Part shown: positions 47,204 through 55,837 of the stretch, in pieces
Layout: every line of letters starts with the position of its first letter
Position numbering within the stretch: the first letter of the stretch is position 1
Origin: Bacteroides sp. M10
GTDB taxonomy: Bacteria > Bacteroidota > Bacteroidia > Bacteroidales > Bacteroidaceae
Assembly: GCF_014334015.1 (NCBI RefSeq)
Contig: NZ_CP060488.1
Location: forward strand, 3,740,501 to 3,804,500
Length of the DNA stretch: 64,000 bases
Direction: 5' to 3'
Program-made: the position numbers and the translations under genes
Notes under the pieces: generated by a model
The model's database searches: none
Seen by the model: the letters and a program-made list of their open reading frames with translations, nothing else
Told to the model about the DNA's origin: nothing

Positions 47204-48832
47204 TTAGAAGATTCTTATCGGGAAGTCTCTAAGCTCTCTTTCTACTTTTTTTGCATTAAATTTGTGTGCGTTGAAATTCTTTCCCAACCATTCCCGATAT
47301 TCTTTTGCGGCTTTTGAGTGTGGTTGTTTTAATGCCTCCAACATCTCTTGGTAACCATATATTCCTCCGCAATCTTCGGGCGGACATGCATTTGCTCCGT
47401 CTATGAGAAAGACGCCTTGTGTTTCGTCCTTTTTATATGCTTGTTGTGATTCCAGGGTAATCCGATGCATCCAGCTATCTCCGAAATCATATTCATATTT
47501 AATATGTGAGCCTTTTCGGGTAAGGATCTCTCCTAAAGAGAGAGAGTAGGAGTTGACTGTTTTAACGGGATCAAACAAAAAATCGTCATCGGATTCTTCG
47601 GTTGTATATATTGTTTTCCCTTTTTGAAACAGATGCAAGTGATAGCCTTCCCAACCCATTGCGGTATTTATGACATCCGCAAAACTTTCCAGACGGATGT
47701 CGGAAGGGACTTCCACTATACGATATATTTCCGGGTCGGAATCAATCAAAGAAATTTTTATATTGAGTTTTTTAGGGGTTTGTTCTCCAATGTAGAAAGA
47801 GTTGTCGTATTCATCATCGTCAAACTCGTCATCGTATTCTTCATCAAATTCGTTATCATCAAATTCATTATTCTCATTGAAGGCAAAGAACTCATTCAAT
47901 AAGTTCATTAGTTCTTCCATACTGTCCACTTCCAATCCCTTCAGTTCTGCGTGTGGCATTTCTTTTTTTATCTCTTTGATTCCTTTTCTCGTTAATGTAT
48001 TGGGTATTTTGAATCGTTTATAGATTTTTTCCAATATAGGCAACGTTTCTATGGCACGGATATTCATCAACGTATTTGTGATATAGTCAATTATCGCGAT
48101 ATTATTATCTTCCCCACGCTCAAACTGATCGTAATAAGAATTCAATAATTGGCAGAACCAGTTAATAATTTCCAATCTTCGTTCAGGGTTGGTTATGGCA
48201 ATTTGTGCGACAGCACTACAAATATCTTCTTTTCCGAAAGGAGCGATTCCGTCTTCATTCATGAAACTAAGTAGCAAAGGCAATTGGTTCTGCCCGAGTT
48301 GGTAAATGATGGCAATGGTGGCTTCATCCTGTACGAGGTGGCAATAGGAAGCGAGAAAAGTCGGACTTTGCCGCATTATTTCCAAGATGACATTTAAAGA
48401 AGATTCCATTCGGTAATGTTCCATTGCCCAGTAGATATACCATAACTTAAAAGGTCTGTCTTCTTCTTTTGCGTTTTCGAGAGGTCCTTGATAATGGATA
48501 AATAGATGCAGGATAAAGTTGCGCAAATCTTTTTCTAATTCGGCAGCGGGTACTGTCGTGCAATCTTTTTTAAACTCGTCAAATGGGTAGTCTTTGCATG
48601 TCTGCATATCCCAAAGCCTTTGCAGGTAAGCTGCAATGGGGGTTGCTTCCGAGCTATAGTCTGGATGCTGATAGTGATAGAAAGCTTCTTCCATTTGTTG
48701 GTAGATTTTTTCTAATCCGTTATTGCTTAATATATCTATCACTTCCTGTTGTTCTTCGGGTGTAAACAAGTTTAATACTTCGGTCATAATCGCATCGAGA
48801 TCAATCGAAGTTTGTTTCTTCTTTTTATTCAT
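47204..48832 (-). CDS. pRiA4b ORF-3-like domain protein with acidic linker
   Basis: A 542-residue protein, taking the ATG at 48832 (MNKKKKQ). About 330 N-terminal residues are helical and repeat-like. A very acidic stretch of about 30 residues (D/E/N-rich, about 335-365) follows, then a C-terminal plasmid pRiA4b ORF-3 domain (IYRIVEVPSDIRLESFADVINTAMGW, HLHLF, YEYDFGDSWMHRI, CPPEDCGGIYGY). The domain is widespread and its function is unknown. The promoter box at 48867 supports the start chosen. Confidence 0.8.
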   Translation of the reverse strand: MNKKKKQTSIDLDAIMTEVLNLFTPEEQQEVIDILSNNGLEKIYQQMEEAFYHYQHPDYSSEATPIAAYLQRLWDMQTCKDYPFDEFKKDCTTVPAAELEKDLRNFILHLFIHYQGPLENAKEEDRPFKLWYIYWAMEHYRMESSLNVILEIMRQSPTFLASYCHLVQDEATIAIIYQLGQNQLPLLLSFMNEDGIAPFGKEDICSAVAQIAITNPERRLEIINWFCQLLNSYYDQFERGEDNNIAIIDYITNTLMNIRAIETLPILEKIYKRFKIPNTLTRKGIKEIKKEMPHAELKGLEVDSMEELMNLLNEFFAFNENNEFDDNEFDEEYDDEFDDDEYDNSFYIGEQTPKKLNIKISLIDSDPEIYRIVEVPSDIRLESFADVINTAMGWEGYHLHLFQKGKTIYTTEESDDDFLFDPVKTVNSYSLSLGEILTRKGSHIKYEYDFGDSWMHRITLESQQAYKKDETQGVFLIDGANACPPEDCGGIYGYQEMLEALKQPHSKAAKEYREWLGKNFNAHKFNAKKVERELRDFPIRIF

Positions 48833-48866
48833 TATCGTGTCATTTAATAAATTTGTCAATTTTCTC

Positions 48867-48874
48867 CAAAGGTA
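48867..48874 (-). promoter_or_regulatory. Promoter -7 box for the pRiA4b-type gene
   Basis: TACCTTTG on the minus strand matches TAnnTTTG, 34 bases before the ATG at 48832. Confidence 0.65.
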
Positions 48875-48948
48875 CGCCTCTTTATTGAGTAATAGCCTGA
48901 CAAATTCTCTTTTTTTTAAATATTCTTTCCGGAGAAGATAAGAAAGTT

Positions 48949-48956
48949 TATCTTTG
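48949..48956 (+). promoter_or_regulatory. Promoter -7 box for the gene at 49003
   Basis: TATCTTTG matches TAnnTTTG, 46 bases before the ATG. Confidence 0.65.
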
Positions 48957-49002
48957 CCCTATCGTAGAGAGTAAATCTGTTTTCTAATTGACGACTAATG
49001 AT

Positions 49003-49587
49003 ATGAATGATAAACCACAAATAAAATTATCAGAGACAGTGGTGCTGATTGATGCCGCTTTCCTGAATTTTGTAATTACGGATATGAAGAGATACTTCGA
49101 AGAGACTTTGCAACGTTCTTTACAAGAGATAGATCTTTCGATGTTGACTACCTATCTGACTTTGGATGCAGGGATTGCGGAAGGAAAAAATGAAGTGCAG
49201 TTTCTTTTTGTTTATGATAAAGAGTCGGGTAATCTTGCGCATTGCCGGCCTTCTGACTTGGAGAAAGAGTTGAATGGAGTTGCTTTTCAAAGTCCTTATG
49301 GAGAATATTCGTTTGCCAGTGTTCCGTCGGAAGGGATGGTGTCGAGAGAGGACTTGTTTTTAGACTTATTATCCATTGTAGCCGATTCGGCCGATGTGAA
49401 AAAAATGATTCTGGTATCTTTCAATGAAGAATATGGAAAGAAAGTGACTGATGCTTTGAATGAAGTACAGGGCAAGGAGATTGTCCAATTCCGAATGAAC
49501 GAACCGGATACTCCGGTAGCTTATAAATGGGATATGTTGGCTTTTCCTGTCATGCAGGCTTTGGGAATCAGAGCCGATGAATTATAG
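49003..49587 (+). CDS. Conserved hypothetical protein
   Basis: A 194-residue cytoplasmic protein whose family I do not recognise with confidence. It alternates helix and strand: KLSETVVLIDAAFLNFVITDMKRYFEE at the start, LFVYDKES near 75, and VKKMILVSFNEEYGKKV near 150. No catalytic motif stands out. An upstream TTG at 48988 is a less likely start. It is followed after 60 bases by a LysR gene on the same strand; the gap holds degenerate TAATCACTAAT repeats. Confidence 0.65.
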   Translation: MNDKPQIKLSETVVLIDAAFLNFVITDMKRYFEETLQRSLQEIDLSMLTTYLTLDAGIAEGKNEVQFLFVYDKESGNLAHCRPSDLEKELNGVAFQSPYGEYSFASVPSEGMVSREDLFLDLLSIVADSADVKKMILVSFNEEYGKKVTDALNEVQGKEIVQFRMNEPDTPVAYKWDMLAFPVMQALGIRADEL

Positions 49588-49604
49588 CCATAGCTACCCA
49601 TTTC

Positions 49605-49645
49605 AGTCATTAATCGCTAATCACTAATAAGTTAATCACTATTTT
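49605..49645 (+). repeat. Degenerate TAATCACTAA repeats before the LysR gene
   Basis: Variants of TTAATCGCTAATCACTAA run up to the ATG at 49648 and belong to the same class of pre-start spacers as at 22891, 32308 and 33591. Confidence 0.45.
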
Positions 49646-49647
49646 CC

Positions 49648-50544
49648 ATGTCCGATTTTCGTTTAAAAGTATTTCAGAGCGTGGCGAAGAATTTAAGTTT
49701 CACGAAGGCTTCGCAAGAGCTGTTTGTCAGTCAGCCTGCTATCACTAAGCACATTCAGGAACTGGAAGCTTATTATCAGACTCGTTTGTTCGATCGTCAG
49801 GGCAGTAAGATCTCGTTGACTAAGTCCGGAGAACTATTATTGAAACATAGCGAAAAGATTTTGGACGATTATAAACAGTTGGAATATGAGATGCATTTGT
49901 TGTATAATGAATATATCGGCGAACTGAAACTGGGTGCCAGTACTACGATTGCGCAATATGTACTTCCTCCTTTGTTGGCGGATTTTATAGCCAAGTTTCC
50001 ACAAATCAATCTTTCTTTGATTAATGGAAATTCCCGGGGAGTGGAAGCTGCTTTACAAGAACATCGGATTGATTTGGGATTGGTTGAAGGAATCTTCCGT
50101 TTGCCTAATCTGAAGTATACTCCATTTTTGCAAGACGAACTGGTTGCCGTGGTTCATACCCATAGTAAATTGGCTGTTTCGGATGAGATCGCTCCGGAAG
50201 ATTTGCCAAATATCCCCTTAGTTTTGCGGGAGAGAGGTTCAGGAACGTTGGATGTGTTTGAACGTTCCCTGTTACGCCATAATTTGAAACTATCTTCTTT
50301 GAATGTATTGATGTATCTCGGTAGTACGGAGAGCATCAAGCTTTTTTTGGAACATACAGATTGTATGGGAATTGTTTCTATCCGTTCTGTTTATAAGGAA
50401 CTGGTTGCCGGTAATTTTCGTGTGGTTGAGATAAAAGGAATGCCCATGCAGCGCGAGTTTAATTTTGTGCAACTGCAAGGGCAGGAGGGAGGTTTATCTC
50501 AAGCTTTCATGCGATTTGCCGGGCATCACAGTAAGAGTTTGTAA
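49648..50544 (+). CDS. LysR-family transcriptional regulator
   Basis: A 298-residue regulator. The winged HTH is at 5-65 (FQSVAKNLSFTKASQELFVSQPAITKHIQELE), and a linker helix and a periplasmic-binding-protein-like effector domain (about 92-295) follow. It resembles the CysB/YeiE-type subgroup. In many bacteria a relative of this type lies beside a YeiH transporter gene. Here the YeiH gene is 4.2 kb downstream, with accessory genes in between. Effector unknown. Confidence 0.9.
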   Translation: MSDFRLKVFQSVAKNLSFTKASQELFVSQPAITKHIQELEAYYQTRLFDRQGSKISLTKSGELLLKHSEKILDDYKQLEYEMHLLYNEYIGELKLGASTTIAQYVLPPLLADFIAKFPQINLSLINGNSRGVEAALQEHRIDLGLVEGIFRLPNLKYTPFLQDELVAVVHTHSKLAVSDEIAPEDLPNIPLVLRERGSGTLDVFERSLLRHNLKLSSLNVLMYLGSTESIKLFLEHTDCMGIVSIRSVYKELVAGNFRVVEIKGMPMQREFNFVQLQGQEGGLSQAFMRFAGHHSKSL

Positions 50545-52266
50545 TCAAACCTCTTCCATACGGACTAATTCCCAGCCGCAGAATTGTATGACAATGCAGT
50601 GAAGTTGAGTTCCCTGACATAGTTGGCGAACTTTCGGACCGGCAGCATAACCATGAATTTGTTCAACGGCTTCCTGCCATTGTGCGGTGCCTTGGGTGTC
50701 GTATTTTTCTTTCGGCAGATATTTTAATTCCAAGATATAGCTATGCGCTACTTCTGCGTAACGTTGCAGATCGGGCATCAGAAACATATCGCAAAAGCCG
50801 TGATTCAGTTCTACTTCAGGCATTGTGAGGTAGTAGGCGTTCACGCTAAGGTAAGCGGTGAAGAATCCCTGAATGTTACGTTCGCCCTCAATGCTGCTGC
50901 GTACGGAAGTATTCTCCTTATAAGCTTTGGCTATGAATTCCAATGCCGGTCGCCATTGTCCGTCAAAAGCCATATCATTGAATAAAATCTCTATATCTAT
51001 CAGGTTGATATAATGGTGATTCTGATATTCTTCCAGGATATATTCATAATATTGTTTACGGACATTCGTGTTGGGAATTCCCAGGATAGTCAGATTTCCA
51101 CGTGTTCCGATGATAGTTAGCATACCATAATAAAATAATAGACTGGGGAATATTTCCGGATTCGTAATTTGATCGGCAGAAAAAGACTGGTATAGGTTAG
51201 TCATGATTTTCCCTTCTTCGGCAATTCGTTTGATAACACCTTTGCGGTTACCGTCAAGACGGTCAAGCTGAATCAGTTTTTTCATCTTATTGTAGTCCGT
51301 ACGGGTATTAGGATCAATCATCTGTTCAGGAGATTTATTTAGTTGGATGCGATTGCGTAGATAATAAAGCACCATATCACAATTGAACATCTTTGGATCT
51401 TTATCTAAGCTTTCTTCTGCAAAACAGTAATTGTCATACCATGGCTTCATCTCCTGAATCATTTCTTCAATGTCTCCTTGTAACAGCCCTGCTTCCTGAT
51501 AATATCGGAACATAGTGCGTACGTCTTCTTCAGAAAATCCCAGCATCTGGTTAAACAGTGGATTAGTGCTGATGTTCCAACCTATGTTATATCCGCTTGA
51601 CAAGTCGTCCAAAGTTACGGGGCTGACCCCAATCATGAATATACGGTCGAACATTCCTTTATAATTCTTGAAGGTATCTCTGTAGAATCCGCTGGCATGG
51701 ATGATGGCGTGGTATATCTCATTTCCTTTCTCGTTGAGTACGACATTTGTGAAATTGTCATACTCATCTATAATAAGGTATAGGGGATACCCTTGACGGC
51801 GTGCTTCATCGTCTAGTATATGCAGTTTATTAATCCCTTTTTCCGCTGTGCTGAAGCGCTCAATAAACTCATCCGTGTAGTATTCACGATAACGGTTCAG
51901 GAAGCCATCCAGTTGCACTGCGCTATACGAATCAAATCTTTGCGGCAGTTCATCAATGTTGCCGCCAATCTTGGAAAAGTCAAGATAAAGCATCTGATAT
52001 TTGCCTTGAAGCGGAGTTGCATTCTGCCCGATCCAGAGATTCCCGAAAAGTTTCTGGAACTTATCTTTCTGTGAAAGGTCATAATATGAACGGAGCATGC
52101 TTAGTAGCAGGCTCTTGCCAAAACGTCTCGGACGGATGAATATCAGATAGTTGGCTTGATCTTCCAACATGGGGATATACATTGTTTTATCCACATAATA
52201 GCGGTTTTGCGTGATTACATCCTCAAAATTGGACATACCATAAGGAATTCCTTTTATTGTTCCCAT
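50545..52266 (-). CDS. AAA-ATPase and PD-(D/E)XK nuclease-like protein
   Basis: A 573-residue protein common in multiple copies in Bacteroides. The N-terminal AAA-ATPase-like domain shows RPRRFGKSLLLSML (about residue 46) and Walker B YLIIDEYDNF. The C-terminal domain has a PD-(D/E)XK pattern (GFCDMFL, then YILELKYL), as in DUF1703 (PDDEXK_9). It may be a defence- or mobile-element-linked nuclease; no role is proven. The promoter at 52312-52319 excludes a start at 52314, leaving 52266. It ends at the base after the convergent LysR gene. Confidence 0.85.
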   Translation of the reverse strand: MGTIKGIPYGMSNFEDVITQNRYYVDKTMYIPMLEDQANYLIFIRPRRFGKSLLLSMLRSYYDLSQKDKFQKLFGNLWIGQNATPLQGKYQMLYLDFSKIGGNIDELPQRFDSYSAVQLDGFLNRYREYYTDEFIERFSTAEKGINKLHILDDEARRQGYPLYLIIDEYDNFTNVVLNEKGNEIYHAIIHASGFYRDTFKNYKGMFDRIFMIGVSPVTLDDLSSGYNIGWNISTNPLFNQMLGFSEEDVRTMFRYYQEAGLLQGDIEEMIQEMKPWYDNYCFAEESLDKDPKMFNCDMVLYYLRNRIQLNKSPEQMIDPNTRTDYNKMKKLIQLDRLDGNRKGVIKRIAEEGKIMTNLYQSFSADQITNPEIFPSLLFYYGMLTIIGTRGNLTILGIPNTNVRKQYYEYILEEYQNHHYINLIDIEILFNDMAFDGQWRPALEFIAKAYKENTSVRSSIEGERNIQGFFTAYLSVNAYYLTMPEVELNHGFCDMFLMPDLQRYAEVAHSYILELKYLPKEKYDTQGTAQWQEAVEQIHGYAAGPKVRQLCQGTQLHCIVIQFCGWELVRMEEV

Positions 52267-52311
52267 GACTTTTTCAGATTGTTTCTTCTTGTTTTCCAAA
52301 CAATTAACTAC

Positions 52312-52319
52312 CAAAGATA
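52312..52319 (-). promoter_or_regulatory. Promoter -7 box for the AAA/PD-(D/E)XK gene
   Basis: TATCTTTG on the minus strand matches TAnnTTTG, 46 bases before the chosen start. Confidence 0.65.
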
Positions 52320-52484
52320 GTTTTTTTGAAATGGATATTCCATTCTTTTGCGCTTATTTTTTATCTAATTATAAACGCAGTTTTTAACGTCAGAGATTAT
52401 CTTCTACTAAAAAAGAAAAAACGTTTTTATTTCTCATATTCTCATGATTTTACATTAATCAGCATATAATCAGTGAATTATAGT

Positions 52485-52585
52485 ATGAGAAATGCTTTTA
52501 ATAAATCGCATTTCTCATCATTTCCGGGTGAAATAAGCCTTAAAAACAGTTATTTCTCATACTTTTTCAAGTTATTTCTCATACT
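52485..52585. repeat. Iterated TTTCTCATACT repeats behind the HU-like gene
   Basis: AGTTATTTCTCATACT occurs exactly twice (52548-52563 and 52570-52585; period 22). ATGAGAAATGC (52485-52495) and GCATTTCTCAT (52508-52518) form an 11-bp inverted pair. A further TATTTCTCATA lies at 52429-52438. All five copies share the core ATTTCTCAT. They directly abut the stop codon of the HU-like gene. Confidence 0.7.
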
Positions 52586-52586
52586 A

Positions 52587-53231
52587 TTATTGCCCTTCTT
52601 CGACTATTTTCTTCTTTGTATATACCCTATGTGTTCCTCTTCCGGTGATTTCTATTCCCGAATCGGGTTGATGTCCCCATTGTCGCAGTTCAGTGGTTGC
52701 TGCTGTTTGTAGCAATCCGGTTAGTTTCCGATATTCCCAAACGGTCAGGAAAGGATGTTCGTCGAGGTACTTTAGGGCTAATGCCAGTCGTTGTTCCGGT
52801 GTGAATTTATTCGAGGATTTTTGCTTTTTCCAAGGAGCTCTTTCCAACCGGCATCTATCGCTGATATTTCTTACCATTTCCCTGTCTACCCGGAAATTAA
52901 CACCTCCTATAAAAATACTTTGTGCGTTGCGGTGTTTTCCACCTTCTTCCGCATCTTCCCGTTCCTTGTCTCTGCCTAAGGTGAGCGATGGAGTGAATGT
53001 ACCTATCCCGTCTATCTTTACCGAGCGTCCTTCTGCCATCAGGTGTGCCATTTCAATAGCCGTTTGAAGCAGTACGCCTTCTATGTCTCCGGCACTGAAA
53101 CCACTGACATCGCCCACCCGTCGCGCCAACTCTTTTATGCTTGCATTGTCTATCCGTGCAAACTTCGGATATGTAATTCTTTTGCCCGTCTTTTGTATGT
53201 CGGGCATCTCCTCCATAATGTATCGTGCCAT
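52587..53231 (-). CDS. HU/IHF-like DNA-binding protein with C-terminal extension
   Basis: A 214-residue protein. Residues about 20-130 follow the HU pattern found in Bacteroidota (SIKELARRVGDVSGFSAGDIEGVLLQTAIEMAHLMAEGRSVKIDGIGTFTPSL...FRVDREM). After a basic linker, the last 70 residues (TPEQRLALALKYLDEHPFLTVWEYRKLTGLLQTAATTELRQWG) look like a winged helix. Two DNA-binding parts in one chain suggest a nucleoid or regulatory protein. It has a structured leader upstream and iterated repeats downstream. Confidence 0.8.
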   Translation of the reverse strand: MARYIMEEMPDIQKTGKRITYPKFARIDNASIKELARRVGDVSGFSAGDIEGVLLQTAIEMAHLMAEGRSVKIDGIGTFTPSLTLGRDKEREDAEEGGKHRNAQSIFIGGVNFRVDREMVRNISDRCRLERAPWKKQKSSNKFTPEQRLALALKYLDEHPFLTVWEYRKLTGLLQTAATTELRQWGHQPDSGIEITGRGTHRVYTKKKIVEEGQ

Positions 53232-53428
53232 ACTATCTGTTGTTTAAAGTATTAATAGATAAGTTCTTTTCTATTGGAAGTAAACTTCCTTTCCTCTAAT
53301 AGAAAAGTTCCTTTGGGTTAAATGTAAACTGTAAACGGAAGTTTTGTTTTTATAAATGCAACTTGCGTTTATAAAAATGAAAGTTCTGTTTTTATAATCA
53401 AAACTTTCATTTATAGTTTGCTATTACA
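53232..53428 (-). promoter_or_regulatory. Structured leader of the HU-like gene
   Basis: About 190 bases between the promoter and the ATG hold three strong inverted repeats: a nested CTTTTCTATT/AATAGAAAAG and GGAAGT/ACTTCC structure (53266-53307); a 31-base near-palindrome (53347-53361 with 53363-53377, one mismatch); and an 11-bp pair (53375-53385 with 53402-53412). The last two share bases and could be alternatives. Autoregulation is plausible. Confidence 0.5.
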
Positions 53429-53436
53429 CAAAGGTA
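53429..53436 (-). promoter_or_regulatory. Promoter -7 box for the HU-like gene
   Basis: TACCTTTG on the minus strand matches TAnnTTTG and predicts a start near 53420. From here to 53640 the sequence is AT-rich with no gene. Confidence 0.6.
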
Positions 53437-53646
53437 AGTTATCTGTTCGTCAAAAGCAAGTTTATCAGTAATAAAGAATAATTTATTTGTTAATAGACTG
53501 GGGGAGGAGTAATAATGAATGAGGTAAAGAGCAATGATGTACTGATTCTGAAAGGAAGTTGATTGATTTAGTCAGGTTGAGAGAGTGTTTGTCTTATCTC
53601 TTTTCTGTATTTTAGCGGTTCGGATTTTTTTGTATATATGACTCAA

Positions 53647-53694
53647 GTTTCGTATATGAAACAAAAAAGCTATATTTGTATTCGGGTATGAAAC
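53647..53694 (+). promoter_or_regulatory. Promoter with palindromic operator for the DUF1810 gene
   Basis: The -7 box TATATTTG (53671-53678) lies 19 bases after TTTC at the -33 position. A palindrome, GTTTCGTATATGAAAC (53647-53662), covers the -33 box, and a half-site GTATGAAAC (53686-53694) covers the predicted start, which is the geometry of a repressor operator. Confidence 0.5.
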
Positions 53695-53785
53695 AATATG
53701 TGATGTGGATAAGGAATGGATAAAGTTAATAATTGCTGATAATCAATAGCATGTAAAGAAAATAATATTTATTTTAAGCAAAAAT

Positions 53786-54211
53786 ATGAATATGCCAAAC
53801 TATAATTTGCAACGATTCTTGGACGCGCAGCAAAGCGACTATGAACAAGCCCTTACAGAAGTGGGAAACGGGCGGAAATATTCCCACTGGATTTGGTATA
53901 TATTTCCTCAACTGAAAGGGTTGGGCATGAGTTATAACTCCCAGTATTATGGGATTAGCGGCAAAGAAGAGGCAGAAGCATATCTTACCCATCCGGTTTT
54001 GGGAGAAAGGCTTCGTGAGATAACGTCAGTTTTTCTTCAATTGAAAAATAAAACGGCACAGGAGGTTTTTGGTTCGTTAGATGCGATGAAAGTATTATCA
54101 TGTATGACGCTCTTTAATGAAGTCGCTTCAGATGATTTGTTTCAGCAAGTGATAGATCGCTATTATCAGGGTAAAGTGGATGAGACAACAAAAAGAAAAT
54201 TGGAAAAATAA
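53786..54211 (+). CDS. DUF1810 family protein
   Basis: A 141-residue protein covering the whole DUF1810 family: NLQRFLDAQQSDYEQALTEV, the hallmark HWIWYIFPQLKGLG, YYGISGKEEAEAYL and MTLFNEV. Members are cytoplasmic and of unknown biochemical function. The YccF gene follows after 16 bases. The promoter carries an apparent operator. Confidence 0.88.
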   Translation: MNMPNYNLQRFLDAQQSDYEQALTEVGNGRKYSHWIWYIFPQLKGLGMSYNSQYYGISGKEEAEAYLTHPVLGERLREITSVFLQLKNKTAQEVFGSLDAMKVLSCMTLFNEVASDDLFQQVIDRYYQGKVDETTKRKLEK

Positions 54212-54227
54212 CTAATACAATTTATAT

Positions 54228-54602
54228 ATGGGCTGTTTAATGAATTTATTGTGGTTGTTGCTTGGTGGTATCTTTACTGCTGTTGAATACCTCATCTCAA
54301 GCATATTGATGATGCTTACCATTATTGGTATTCCGTTTGGTATGCAAACCTTGAAACTGGCAGGACTTGCTTTGTGGCCTTTCGGTAAAGAGGTAAGAAG
54401 TGGAAACCGCTCTGGCGGTTGCCTTTATATATTGATGAATATCCTGTGGATATTTTTGGGTGGCATTTGGATCTGTCTGTCCCATTTGGTTTTTGGGGCT
54501 ATATTGTGTATAACCATCATTGGTATTCCTTTTGGCTTACAGCACTTTAAATTGGCAGCTTTGGCATTATCACCTTTTGGGAAAGACATTATAACAGTGT
54601 AA
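54228..54602 (+). CDS. YccF-domain membrane protein
   Basis: A 124-residue membrane protein made of two copies of the YccF (DUF307) unit: LLWLLLGGIFTAVEYLISSILMMLTIIGIPFGMQTLKLA and ILWIFLGGIWICLSHLVFGAILCITIIGIPFGLQHFKLA. Each unit ends in a PFGK loop (LWPFGKEV, LSPFGKDI). Function unknown. Co-transcribed with the DUF1810 gene. Confidence 0.88.
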   Translation: MGCLMNLLWLLLGGIFTAVEYLISSILMMLTIIGIPFGMQTLKLAGLALWPFGKEVRSGNRSGGCLYILMNILWIFLGGIWICLSHLVFGAILCITIIGIPFGLQHFKLAALALSPFGKDIITV

Positions 54603-54686
54603 GAGTAGTTGTAGGGAAGCGTATGCTTATAATTAAAAGTTATAATGCATAATTAGAAACTATTGGCGGGTCTTGATTGTTTACCG

Positions 54687-54694
54687 TACCTTTG
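54687..54694 (+). promoter_or_regulatory. Promoter -7 box for the YeiH gene
   Basis: TACCTTTG matches TAnnTTTG, 30 bases before the ATG, with TTGG about 20 bases upstream. Confidence 0.65.
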
Positions 54695-54724
54695 CACCCG
54701 GAAAACAATTAAAGATAAAAAGAT

Positions 54725-55717
54725 ATGATTTCAACAGCTACAAAAACTTTGCAGGCAAATAATAAAATGATTTATGTTGCACTGCTTTCTACTCTGACTT
54801 TCTTTCTTTTTTTAGACTATATTCCAGGATTGGAAGCATGGTCGGCTTGGGTAACTCCTCCGGTTGCTTTGTTCCTCGGACTTATTTTTGCATTGACTTG
54901 CGGACAAGCGCATCCTAAGTTTAATAAGAAAACCTCTAAATATCTGTTGCAATATTCAGTTGTAGGATTGGGATTTGGTATGAATCTTCATTCTGCTTTA
55001 GCTTCCGGTAAGGAAGGTATGGAGTTTACGGTCATTTCAGTGATCGGAACCTTGGTAATAGGTTGGTTTATCGGACGTAAGTTGTTCAAGATTGACCGTA
55101 ATACAGCTTATCTTATCAGTTCGGGAACTGCTATCTGTGGTGGTAGTGCCATTGCGGCTGTGGGACCGGTATTGAAAGCGAAAGATAGTGAAATGTCTGT
55201 AGCACTGGGTACTATCTTTATCTTGAATGCTATCGCACTTTTCATTTTCCCCGCCATTGGTCATGCATTAAATATGGATCAGCAACAATTCGGAACATGG
55301 GCGGCCATTGCCATTCATGACACCAGTTCTGTAGTAGGTGCAGGAGCTGCTTATGGCGAAGAAGCATTGAAAGTGGCAACCACTATTAAACTGACCCGTG
55401 CGCTTTGGATTATCCCGATGGCTTTTGCTACTTCATTTATATTCAAGAGCAAAGGACAAAAGATAAGTATTCCATGGTTTATCTTCTTCTTCGTGTTGGC
55501 ATTGGTAGTAAACACTTATTTGCTGGATGGAGTACCACAATTGGGAGCGGCTATTAACGGTATTGCCCGTAAAACTCTGACGATTACCATGTTTTTCATC
55601 GGTGCTTCTCTTTCTATTGATGTATTGAAAGCAGTTGGAATAAAGCCTTTGGTTCAAGGAATTTTGCTTTGGGTAATAATCAGCTTGAGCACATTGGCAT
55701 ACATTTATTTTGTATAA
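54725..55717 (+). CDS. YeiH-family putative sulfate exporter
   Basis: A 330-residue membrane protein of family PF03601 with about 10 hydrophobic segments. Conserved blocks include VGLGFGMNLHSAL, SSGTAICGGSAIAAVGP, AIHDTSSVVGAGAAYG and FFIGASLSIDVLKAVGIKPL. Family members are annotated as sulfate or related anion exporters on limited evidence. It is monocistronic and lies 4.2 kb from the LysR gene that would be its expected regulator. Confidence 0.9.
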   Translation: MISTATKTLQANNKMIYVALLSTLTFFLFLDYIPGLEAWSAWVTPPVALFLGLIFALTCGQAHPKFNKKTSKYLLQYSVVGLGFGMNLHSALASGKEGMEFTVISVIGTLVIGWFIGRKLFKIDRNTAYLISSGTAICGGSAIAAVGPVLKAKDSEMSVALGTIFILNAIALFIFPAIGHALNMDQQQFGTWAAIAIHDTSSVVGAGAAYGEEALKVATTIKLTRALWIIPMAFATSFIFKSKGQKISIPWFIFFFVLALVVNTYLLDGVPQLGAAINGIARKTLTITMFFIGASLSIDVLKAVGIKPLVQGILLWVIISLSTLAYIYFV

Positions 55718-55749
55718 GAGGAAAAAAGAGAGAATTATATAAAAGAGAA

Positions 55750-55793
55750 AAAGGTGGGAGAATGATCGTAGTAAACGATTTTCTCCCACCTTT
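55750..55793. terminator. Convergent terminator between YeiH gene and recA
   Basis: AAAGGTGGGAGAA (55750-55762) pairs perfectly with TTCTCCCACCTTT (55781-55793), with a further ATCG/CGAT pairing inside. Confidence 0.85.
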
Positions 55794-55837
55794 GTTTATT
55801 CAGTTTTAGTCTGTGGATAAAGCAGAATTAAAGCAAA

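Noticed and set aside
52485..52585. CRISPR array
   Set aside because: The repeats are 11-16 bases with short, unequal spacing and mixed orientation, and no cas genes are near.
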